Positions 1 through 5,985 of a stretch of 12,526 bases of DNA are shown here, piece by piece (position 1 is the first letter of the stretch; every line of letters begins with the position of its first letter). The notes beneath the pieces were generated by a model, which was not told the origin of the DNA, made no database searches, and saw only the letters and a list, made by a program, of their open reading frames with translations. Source of the DNA: Bacillota bacterium (GTDB lineage: Bacteria > Bacillota > UBA4882 > UBA8346); assembly GCA_023415835.1 (NCBI GenBank), contig JAEZJK010000056.1:1-12526 (forward strand), read 5' to 3'. Made by a program: the position numbers and the translations under genes.

Positions 1-84
1 ATGAGAAAACCCCGTTTCAAGCTTATTTTGGAAGTCAGCCCTGTGGAGCTGTTTCATATCATAAAACACGGAAAGGAGCGTAAC

Positions 85-906
85 TTATTTTTCTGAATCC
101 GTGTCTTGACAACGGGGGGCATTACAAAATTCCCATATAAAGGAATTTCCGTATTTATCACCTATCAATAAGTGAACTGGAACCATCATGTAATAATGCT
201 TATTTATTAATAAAGCTTTTTTCGCTTCTTCAACATTACTGCAGGTATCAAGCAAAAGCTGGATACTCTGCATTTCATTTATACCGATTGAATGTCTAAG
301 AGTTGCTTCCTTGCTTGATTCTCCCGGTGTCTCACAGTCTGCTAAATGCGTCACAATTAAACCTTCGGAATTTATTCCTTCCAGACTTTGTCCAAACAGT
401 TCATAGCTAAAAATGATTAATGAGCTATAACCCTTATCCGGATATATCTCTGCAATGTAAGGTTTTGATAAAGCACCACAATCACTTTGTCTTCCAAACA
501 TTCCTTTTGTATTAAAATCCAGATTTTTGCTAAGTATCCCATGACTTGATTCTGTTGAACCCGGCGGATAATAAATTGCAGAACATGATATATTATCAAC
601 CGGATTTCCCAGCATACTAAAATCAATTGAATTATCTGATAAATCGCTACCATAGGCATGTGAAAAACCTTTCATTCTTTCCAAATGAATAGGGTAATTA
701 ATTTCGAGATATTTCTTCTGACATAAAGTTAAGAATGGATCTTTTGAAATATTATGCTTGATACTGTGTCTCTCTTTTGCAATGTGCGCTAACTTTACCC
801 CTATATCATAGTTTGTACCTTTTAACACTAAGTGCCTAACTTCGATACTATTCTGCCGGTTTTTTAATACTAAATCCTCTTTAAATTCAAACAAACACAA
901 CCCCAC
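85..906 (-). CDS. C45/AAT-like Ntn-hydrolase, C-terminally truncated
   Basis: Resembles the peptidase C45 (acyl-CoA:6-aminopenicillanate acyltransferase-like) linear-amide hydrolase family. These are Ntn-hydrolases that self-cleave before a catalytic Cys and then hydrolyse or transfer acyl-amide groups; the substrate here cannot be told. The N-terminus has the family-like run VRHLVLKGTNYDIG (residues 23-36). The likely nucleophile is Cys108 (NISCSAIYY), followed by SKNLDF (126-131), the counterpart of the usual RNxDF/W motif, then GINSEGL (177-183) and the GNSFIWEF strand (253-260). The product is 273 residues, whereas family members I know are about 330-350, and it stops soon after the WEF strand. 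Codons past the stop stay open to the window edge, so this may be a pseudogene. The GTG start at 906 has no Shine-Dalgarno. A TTG at 894 sits 6 nt after AAGGTGGGG and is an equally good start. The gene is AT-rich and no partner gene is adjacent. Family is fairly sure; activity is doubtful. Confidence 0.72.
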   Translation of the reverse strand: MGLCLFEFKEDLVLKNRQNSIEVRHLVLKGTNYDIGVKLAHIAKERHSIKHNISKDPFLTLCQKKYLEINYPIHLERMKGFSHAYGSDLSDNSIDFSMLGNPVDNISCSAIYYPPGSTESSHGILSKNLDFNTKGMFGRQSDCGALSKPYIAEIYPDKGYSSLIIFSYELFGQSLEGINSEGLIVTHLADCETPGESSKEATLRHSIGINEMQSIQLLLDTCSNVEEAKKALLINKHYYMMVPVHLLIGDKYGNSFIWEFCNAPRCQDTDSEK

Positions 907-990
907 CTTATAAATTTATTATTGCCCCGGAAGGCCATTTAACGCGCAAGGATACGCGTCTCAACCGCCGCATTTCAGAGAACTAGTGCC

Positions 991-1208
991 TATCCGAAAC
1001 TCTTACCTAAACCAAAATATAAATTCAACATCCATCTCCCAATTCCTGTTACTCCTCCCTATAAAAACCTCACCTAAACAGAAATAACTCCCATTCTAAC
1101 CCAGGATGAACGTGGTAACCAAAGGATGATAAAGCTTTTCAGAAAATCACAAAAAACCCTGAGCCAAGCTGTTAAGCAACTTCGCTCAGGGTAATAGGCC
1201 GTTCAAAA
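991..1208. repeat. Dispersed repeat family, copy 1
   Basis: From TATCCGAAACTCTTACC at 991 to about 1208 the sequence is repeated, in the same orientation, at 2857-3072. By eye there are about 14 substitutions and one single-base indel over about 215 bp (roughly 93% identity). Sequence outside the repeat differs, which sets the borders. The repeat has no long open frame. It carries a conserved hairpin near its right end (CCCTGAGC / GCTCAGGG). Both copies lie on either side of the merR-flavodoxin pair. It looks like a genome-specific intergenic repeat; family and function are unknown to me. Confidence 0.85.
1151..1191 (-). terminator. Hairpin with T-tract inside repeat copy 1
   Basis: On the minus strand an 8-bp stem (1184-1191 with 1157-1164, CCCTGAGC/GCTCAGGG) encloses a 19-nt loop with further possible pairs and is followed by six Ts (1156-1151). 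This is the shape of a rho-independent terminator reading away from the flavodoxin gene, whose stop is about 350 bp upstream. The long loop is unusual. In repeat copy 2 the stem keeps pairing through a G-U change and the T-tract shortens to four. Confidence 0.5.
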
Positions 1209-1538
1209 TCCGAAACCTAAAAAAAGTTTACGCCGAACCCAGTAAAACCTCAAAGCAGTCATGGCCATTGTTGCCAGCCCACTTGGCTCACCTTTTTTTT
1301 GCATAACGTTGGATATTAGTGACATTGGCGAATCTAGCTTTACAGCGCTTGATAAGCTAATGTGGGTGAGGTTAACCGAATTTTTTCCTATACCTAAGCC
1401 GAACCCCGAAGTATAAATGCTGTGTTATCTTTGATATGCCGTCCCCAATTTGAAGGACGCCAAGGGGGGCGGCCACAAATACTTTAACATCCGCTCAAGC
1501 CATCATTCTTGAATGCTGACTGATTGAAACTATTTGTG

Positions 1539-2333
1539 TTAACGAACCATCATTTCTTCTATCGTTATCTCCGGATGGTGTAACCTTTTCTTACCAATGG
1601 TATGTTTTTCTATATTAATGGCTTGTTGAGGACACCAATGAAAACACGCCAAACAAATCTCGCAATGCCTTCCCCATCTTGGCCTCTGCCCCAAATCCAG
1701 ATTAATATTTTTCAATGGGCAAACCTTTACGCAAGTACCGCAATGATTACAATTACTCTCAGCATAAAACCGCTTAACCGGACGATAAAGGCGCTTTAGG
1801 AAAACGTTCATCAGTATGTTCTGAACTTTTGTTTTTAAAGTATTACAACCTTCAATGACCCCGGAACGTCTTTCTGTTATAGCCTGAACTATTTTCAATA
1901 GTTTTGCTTTCGCTTTAATTAAGCGTTCTTGTTGCACTTCCGGTGGATTAGTCATATCCACCTTCCCTATAACCGCATTACCGGGCATGTCAATTGTAAA
2001 TCCTGCGGCCAGCGACTCACCCTTAAGGTTGAGCATTCGTTTTAATGAATACAGACTATGTCCCGGTTGAGCATTGCAAGTCGCCACGGCGAAAATGTAC
2101 GGATCGCTTTTGAATACAAGTTTTCCCAAAAACGCCCTGACAATGTCCGGTATAGAAAAGAAATAGACAGGAAAAACCAATCCTAGCAAATCCACATCAA
2201 TTTCTACACACTGCTCCTCTTCATACCCAGTGATTGGGAGCAGTTCCACCACGCCATCCAGGGCCTTCGCCAATCCCTTCGCTACCGCTAACGAATTCCC
2301 CGTTCCGGAAAAATAATAAATTACTGTTTTCAT
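1539..2333 (-). CDS. EFR1-type flavodoxin/2[4Fe-4S] ferredoxin protein
   Basis: A 264-residue cytoplasmic electron-transfer protein fusing a flavodoxin-like domain to a bacterial 2[4Fe-4S] ferredoxin domain, the layout of the EFR1 family of anaerobes. The N-terminus has the FMN phosphate-binding loop SGTGNS (9-14) after a hydrophobic beta strand. The C-terminal part has two cluster motifs: C195-x2-C198-x2-C201-x3-C205-P and C224-x2-C227-x2-C230-x3-C234-P. All eight ligands are present, so it should be functional. Redox partners cannot be read from the sequence. The ATG at 2333 follows AGGAAGG by about 7 nt. The gene lies 69 bp downstream of a MerR-family gene on the same strand, with a MerR-type promoter in the gap, so MerR-controlled expression is likely. 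Length matches the family. The domain assignment is firm; the physiological role is inferred only from domain type. Confidence 0.9.
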   Translation of the reverse strand: MKTVIYYFSGTGNSLAVAKGLAKALDGVVELLPITGYEEEQCVEIDVDLLGLVFPVYFFSIPDIVRAFLGKLVFKSDPYIFAVATCNAQPGHSLYSLKRMLNLKGESLAAGFTIDMPGNAVIGKVDMTNPPEVQQERLIKAKAKLLKIVQAITERRSGVIEGCNTLKTKVQNILMNVFLKRLYRPVKRFYAESNCNHCGTCVKVCPLKNINLDLGQRPRWGRHCEICLACFHWCPQQAINIEKHTIGKKRLHHPEITIEEMMVR

Positions 2334-2366
2334 TTCGGCACCTTCCTATACTCTAGATTTTATTCC

Positions 2367-2398
2367 ATAATAAAGCCTGGAGTATAGTACAGCGTCAA
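2367..2398 (-). promoter_or_regulatory. MerR-type promoter of the flavodoxin gene
   Basis: On the minus strand TTGACG (2398-2393) and TATTAT (2372-2367) are 20 bp apart, the over-long spacing that MerR-family activators correct by DNA distortion. The spacer carries an imperfect dyad, CTGTACTATACTCCAG (2392-2377), whose right half ACTCCAGG matches the classical MerR/CueR/ZntR half-site. A second inverted pair, CTATACTC/GAGTATAG (2346-2353 and 2380-2387), overlaps the flavodoxin ribosome-binding region. The -35 box begins just past the merR stop. Regulation by the adjacent MerR protein is an inference from position and spacing. Confidence 0.75.
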
Positions 2399-2402
2399 TA
2401 CC

Positions 2403-2807
2403 TTATTCGCTCTTTTTTATTAATTCTTGTAATGCGGGACATAAATGATGCTGCTGCAAACCCTGATCGATCCGGAGAAGAACTTCTCGGATCTCCATCA
2501 ATCCGCCAATCCGTGTATCAATCTCTTTAATCTTGGCCTTTATCCCCTCAGCCATAATATTTGTTAAATCCTCAGAATTCAATTGATAATCAAAGAGCTG
2601 GAAGGTCTTTCGGATCTCCTCCAATGTAAACCCTGCTTCTTTCGCGCGTTTGATAAAGTTAAGCCGATCAAGAATCTCTTCAGGGTACATTCGATACCCG
2701 TTCTCAACCCGTTTCGGTAGGATAAGGCCCTTTTTCTCATAATACCGCAACGTTTCGATAGTTACTCCAGCCATTTTTGCAATTTTACTTCTTAAATAAT
2801 CAGCCAC
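2403..2807 (-). CDS. MerR-family transcriptional regulator
   Basis: A 134-residue DNA-binding regulator. From the chosen start, residues about 6-30 form the winged-helix recognition motif (RSKIAKMAGVTIETLRYYEK), followed by GLILPKR and the NGYRMYP wing, then the usual AKEAGFTLEEI linker and a long dimerisation coiled coil (about 80-118). The C-terminus HHLCPAL has a single Cys (C123), a CP context also found in metal-sensing members. The paired second Cys of CueR/ZntR and the Cys at the start of the dimerisation helix of MerR are missing, so the ligand is open; a redox or organic ligand is equally possible. The GTG at 2807 is chosen because AAAGGA lies 6 nt upstream; the in-frame ATG at 2822 would add five residues but has no well-placed Shine-Dalgarno. 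It is co-directional with the flavodoxin gene and probably activates it. Confidence 0.88.
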   Translation of the reverse strand: MADYLRSKIAKMAGVTIETLRYYEKKGLILPKRVENGYRMYPEEILDRLNFIKRAKEAGFTLEEIRKTFQLFDYQLNSEDLTNIMAEGIKAKIKEIDTRIGGLMEIREVLLRIDQGLQQHHLCPALQELIKKSE

Positions 2808-2856
2808 TTTATGTCCTTTCATAATAAGACTGAGTTATCCTTGCCTCAACGAGACA

Positions 2857-3072
2857 TATCCGAAACTCTTACCTAAACCAAAATATAAATTCCACACCTG
2901 TCTCCCAATTCCTGTTACTCCTCCCTATAAAAGCCTCGCCTAAACAGAAATAACTCCCATTCTAGCCCAGGCTGAACGTGGTAACCAAAGGATGATAAAG
3001 CTTTTCGGAAGACCACAAAACCCCTGGGCCAAGCTGTTAAGCAACTTCGCTCAGGGTAATAGGCCGATCAAA
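2857..3072. repeat. Dispersed repeat family, copy 2
   Basis: Same orientation as copy 1 at 991-1208 and about 93% identical by eye. The hairpin is conserved (3022-3029 with 3049-3056). The single difference in the stem, A to G in the left arm, still allows a G-U pair in one transcript. It begins about 50 bp upstream of the merR start, so the merR promoter probably lies in or next to the repeat. Confidence 0.85.
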
Positions 3073-3223
3073 AACTAAAACCCATTGAATCTTCACGATG
3101 CGGGGAAAATTGCCTTGAAAACCATTTCTCTAACGCCACTATCTTGAACACCCGCTAGGCGCAAAATAGGTTGCTTCACTGAAGATTTCGGAATATTTGA
3201 TGCTCCCCGAAATTAAACGGTTC

Positions 3224-3381
3224 GATTTAAAAATTGCTTGGCTAGATTTCAAAATTCCTTTGGCTTAATTAAAAAATTTCTCTAGTGAAATTTCAAAATT
3301 CCTCTGGCTAAATTTTAAAATTCCTTGGCTTAATTAAAAAATTTCTCTAGTGAAATTTCAAAATTCCTTTGGTGAAATTTT
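3224..3381. repeat. AT-rich tandem array, 20-23 bp units
   Basis: Seven degenerate units of 20-23 bp and one partial unit run head to tail: 3224-3244, 3245-3267, 3268-3287, 3288-3310, 3311-3332, 3333-3352, 3353-3374 and 3375-3381. The common core is AAATTTCAAAATTCCTTTGG with variants. Three units form a 65-bp higher-order period: units at 3268-3287 and 3333-3352 are identical, and both are followed by AAATTTCAAAATTCCT. All frames are interrupted, so it is not protein repeats. Function is unknown; bent or easily melted DNA or a protein-binding array is possible. Confidence 0.8.
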
Positions 3382-3739
3382 AGACGGTGGGGTGGCTGTC
3401 CGAAAAGGCGGCCGGTTTTTTATTAAAAACAATTATTATAGCTGGTAAATCAAGGTTAACTTTACGGTTGTGGAGCGGGTTTTTGTTTTCTTTGGAGAGC
3501 GCTTTAACAAACCGTCTCTCATCCGGTTGGTTGAACCCTCAACTATGCATCTAAACTGAAAACCTTGTCCTATCTACCCCAAACCAACGCTGTCAGCTAC
3601 TGTCTAACCTCTCCCCACTCCCGACTATTGGAAATCCGGAGACCGTACAAACAATCACTTATAAGTCCCTATCGTTCAAACTAAAACTCATTAATGCCCG
3701 GCTAATGTAAGGAATTCCGGTTAATTCCCTTGGCCCTGA

Positions 3740-3764
3740 AGGCGCAGGAAGGCTGGCTGCGCCT
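3740..3764. other. GC-rich hairpin without T-tract
   Basis: AGGCGCAG (3740-3747) pairs perfectly with CTGCGCCT (3757-3764) across a 9-nt loop. No run of T follows on either strand, so it is not a typical terminator. It stands out as GC-rich in an AT-rich gene-free region; it could be part of a structured RNA or a decayed element. Confidence 0.4.
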
Positions 3765-4009
3765 CCTGTCGGCAACCCGAATAGTTGCGATGATGCCTAT
3801 TTTGACCTAACCCCTGCCGTTGACGGCTAACAATCTTTTGACCTCAGGGACATCGGTTACTCTCCAACCACTATAAAAGTTTGAACTTTGCTTATCTAAA
3901 CTATAAAATTTCCTTAATTTTAAATTTATAAAATTTTTCAATAACCCGGCAGGAATTTTTTAAAAATTTGCCAATTTTATCTCCATTTTTAACTATGTTC
4001 CAAAAACAG

Positions 4010-4038
4010 TTGACCCAAACATATGTTCATGATAAACT
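4010..4038 (+). promoter_or_regulatory. Promoter upstream of the ABC exporter
   Basis: TTGACC (4010-4015) and TAAACT (4033-4038) are separated by 17 bp, a good sigma-A-type arrangement. The spacer contains the 10-bp palindrome AACATATGTT. Transcription would start near 4045, inside the palindrome at 4040-4062, leaving a leader of about 180 nt before the exporter TTG start. Confidence 0.55.
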
Positions 4039-4039
4039 T

Positions 4040-4062
4040 TTCTTACCGAATATTGGTAAGAA
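4040..4062. promoter_or_regulatory. Operator-like palindrome at the exporter start site
   Basis: TTCTTACC (4040-4047) and GGTAAGAA (4055-4062) are perfect inverted arms around the 7-bp spacer GAATATT. The site begins one base after the -10 box, where a repressor would block initiation, as is common for TetR- or MarR-controlled drug exporters. No repressor gene is next to it. A run of Ts at 4068-4073 gives an alternative reading as a weak attenuator hairpin, but it starts 5 nt after the stem. Confidence 0.5.
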
Positions 4063-4082
4063 GCTGATTTTTTCTAATAATA

Positions 4083-4196
4083 AGCGAGTTTCATAATTAC
4101 AAAAATTTATCTTCGCATACAATATATAGTGTAGGTTTTATTTTAGTCTATCAATATATTGTATGCGAAGTCGGAAAAAAGGAATTATGAAACCGC
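4083..4196. mobile_element. MITE-like 114-bp inverted-repeat element
   Basis: The two ends are imperfect inverted repeats of about 45 bp. An outer arm GTTTCATAATT (4088-4098) pairs with AATTATGAAAC (4183-4193), and an inner perfect 17-bp arm CTTCGCATACAATATAT (4111-4127) pairs with 4154-4170. A 26-bp centre lies between. The element is bordered by a perfect 9-bp direct repeat CTAATAATA (4074-4082 and 4197-4205), as expected for a target-site duplication. It encodes no protein. It sits between the exporter promoter and gene, so the leader RNA would carry a long hairpin. The mobile origin is inferred from architecture; no parent transposase is in the window. Confidence 0.65.
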
Positions 4197-4224
4197 CTAA
4201 TAATACCATTAAGGAGCGCTGATC

Positions 4225-5985
4225 TTGTCAATCCAACCCGCCAAAATCCCGATCCGGGAGTATTATCATCTGCTTGCCACCTATCTCCGCCCCCACCGGC
4301 GCGAAGTCTTACTCTTAACCGGGTGCATCTTCGGGAGCATCGGCAGCCAACTGGCCAATCCCCAAATTATGCGCTTCTTTCTGGACACCGCGACCAAAGG
4401 AGGGGAGCTCAAGATCTTGCTCTGGGCAGCCATTGCGTTTATCGGGGCCACCGCTGTTCAAGGAATTTTTTCAGTGGCCGCCACCTATCTGGGGGAGAAC
4501 CTTGGCTGGACTACGACGAATGCCTTACGTAAGGACCTGCTGGCTCACTGTTTAAGCCTGGACTTGTCCTTTCATAAGCTCCACACCCCCGGGGAAATGA
4601 TCGAACGGATCGGGGAAGATGTCAATGCCCTCGCCAACTTTTTCTCCCAATTTACCATCCGGGTATTGGGCAACATCCTGATCATTCTTGGTGTATTAGT
4701 CCTGCTTTACCTGGAAAATGTTTGGGTGGGACTGGCCATCACCTTGTTTGTAATAGTAACTCTGGTAACGATCCGATTTTTCCAGAGTCAGTCCATGCCT
4801 TCCCAGTGGTCGTCCCGGCAGGCTTCGGCAGAACTTTCGGGCTATATCGAAGAACGGCTCAACGGGACCGAAGATATCAGGGCCAGCGGCGCGGTAGCCC
4901 ATGTAATGCGGGGGCTCTTTCAATATATGCGGAACCGTAACGACAAACAGCTCTACGCTAATATAGTGTCCGCCCGGATCCGGATGTCCGCGGTCGGCCT
5001 CCATTATACGGGAATTGCCTTAGCACTGGTGCTGGGGATTATTCTCGCCAAGTATCAAAATAGTTCGATTGGCACCGTTTATCTTTTCATTCTCTACACC
5101 GACCTGATTTACCGGCCGATTTGGCAAATCACCCGCCAAATGGAAGATTTTCAGCATGCCGGAGCCGGTATTCAGCGGATACAGGAACTTTACCGCCTCC
5201 ATACCAAAATCCCGGACGGAAACGGATCGCCGCTACCGGAAGGACCCCTGGAGTTAAAATGGGAGCGGGTCGGTTTCAGCTACGCCGGGGATGACGATAA
5301 AGTATTGGACGGCATCTCCTTCAACCTCAAATCCGGTGAAACGCTGGGCTTGTTAGGCCGTACCGGCAGCGGCAAAACTACCATGACCCGACTCTTAACC
5401 AGGCTTTACGAATATGATTCCGGGTCGATCCGGATCGGGGGCGTAGAACTCAAAGACACCAAAATAGCGGATGTCCGGCAACGGATCGGCCTAGTCACTC
5501 AAGACGTGCAACTGTTTCACGCCTCAGTCCGGGATAATGTAACGTTTTTCAATAATGCGGCGCCGGATTGGCAAATTGAGGCTGTGTTTCAACAATTAGG
5601 GCTGTACCAATGGCTCAAGTCGCTTCCCAACGGCTTGGATACCTTACTTAGCGGCGGAGGGGGCCTTTCAGCGGGGGAAGCTCAACTCCTGGCGCTCTCC
5701 CGGGTTTTTTTGAGAAACCCCGGCTTAATCATTATGGATGAAGCTTCCTCCCGTCTGGATCCAGCCACCGAACAACGGATCGAAGCGGCCATGGATACAC
5801 TCCTTTCCGGCAGGACCGGGATTATCGTCGCCCATCGCCTCAGTACCATTTTAAAAGTGGACAAAATCTTAATTCTGGAAAATGGCGCCATCCGGGAATA
5901 TGGCGACCGGGAGCGGTTGGCCGGAGATCCGGGCTCCCTTTTCAGCCATTTGCTCAAGACAGGGATTGAGGAGGTGATGACATGA
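4225..5985 (+). CDS. ABC exporter half-transporter, subunit A (catalytic Glu present)
   Basis: A 586-residue half-transporter with an N-terminal six-helix ABC exporter membrane domain (about residues 20-310) and a C-terminal ATPase (about 343-580). The ATPase shows Walker A GRTGSGKT (378-385), Q-loop Gln426, signature LSAGE (481-485, departing from LSGGQ), Walker B LIIMDE (501-506) with catalytic Glu506, D-loop SRLD and H-loop His537. With the next gene it forms a heterodimeric multidrug/peptide/lipid-type exporter resembling BmrCD or LmrCD; the substrate is unknown. The TTG at 4225 follows AAGGAG at good spacing. The stop overlaps the next start (ATGA), so the subunits are translationally coupled. 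It lies downstream of a promoter-operator and a MITE-like insertion. Base composition is GC-richer than the flanks. Family call is firm, substrate is not. Confidence 0.93.
   Translation: MSIQPAKIPIREYYHLLATYLRPHRREVLLLTGCIFGSIGSQLANPQIMRFFLDTATKGGELKILLWAAIAFIGATAVQGIFSVAATYLGENLGWTTTNALRKDLLAHCLSLDLSFHKLHTPGEMIERIGEDVNALANFFSQFTIRVLGNILIILGVLVLLYLENVWVGLAITLFVIVTLVTIRFFQSQSMPSQWSSRQASAELSGYIEERLNGTEDIRASGAVAHVMRGLFQYMRNRNDKQLYANIVSARIRMSAVGLHYTGIALALVLGIILAKYQNSSIGTVYLFILYTDLIYRPIWQITRQMEDFQHAGAGIQRIQELYRLHTKIPDGNGSPLPEGPLELKWERVGFSYAGDDDKVLDGISFNLKSGETLGLLGRTGSGKTTMTRLLTRLYEYDSGSIRIGGVELKDTKIADVRQRIGLVTQDVQLFHASVRDNVTFFNNAAPDWQIEAVFQQLGLYQWLKSLPNGLDTLLSGGGGLSAGEAQLLALSRVFLRNPGLIIMDEASSRLDPATEQRIEAAMDTLLSGRTGIIVAHRLSTILKVDKILILENGAIREYGDRERLAGDPGSLFSHLLKTGIEEVMT

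Larger units (their letters stand above)
907..1538. other. Gene-free interval with repeat copy 1
   Basis: This 632-bp gap separates the C45-like gene from the flavodoxin gene. It holds copy 1 of the dispersed repeat (991-1208) with its hairpin. Between 1203 and 1424 the minus strand has an open frame of 73 codons, but the first ATG is at 1325 (about 40 codons) with no Shine-Dalgarno; it is not called as a gene. A small inverted repeat (CGTCC 1440-1444 with GGACG 1455-1459) lies about 80 bp past the flavodoxin stop and has no T-tract. Nothing else was recognised. Confidence 0.6.
2823..4224. other. 1.4-kb gene-free interval
   Basis: No credible protein gene is visible on either strand. From left to right it contains repeat copy 2 (2857-3072), about 150 bp of unassigned sequence, an AT-rich tandem array (3224-3381), about 600 bp of unrecognised sequence with small hairpins (GGAATT/AATTCC at 3711-3728; AGGCGCAG/CTGCGCCT at 3740-3764; GCCGT/ACGGC at 3816-3827), a very AT-rich stretch (about 3880-4000), then the exporter promoter, an operator-like palindrome and the MITE-like element. 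Accumulated repeats and the lack of genes suggest a non-coding insertion hot spot or decayed sequence. Confidence 0.7.

Noticed and set aside
2812..2845. Promoter TTGAGG-N17-TATTAT in front of merR
   Set aside because: Spacing is ideal, but transcription would start about 7 nt before the GTG and exclude its Shine-Dalgarno, so it is not supported as the merR promoter.
3224..3381. CRISPR array
   Set aside because: Units of about 22 bp are contiguous with no unique spacers and no cas gene nearby; it is a simple tandem repeat.
4696..5004. Minus-strand open frame inside the first ABC gene
   Set aside because: It lies wholly within a clear exporter gene, has no family features or ribosome site, and reads as a shadow frame of a GC-rich gene.
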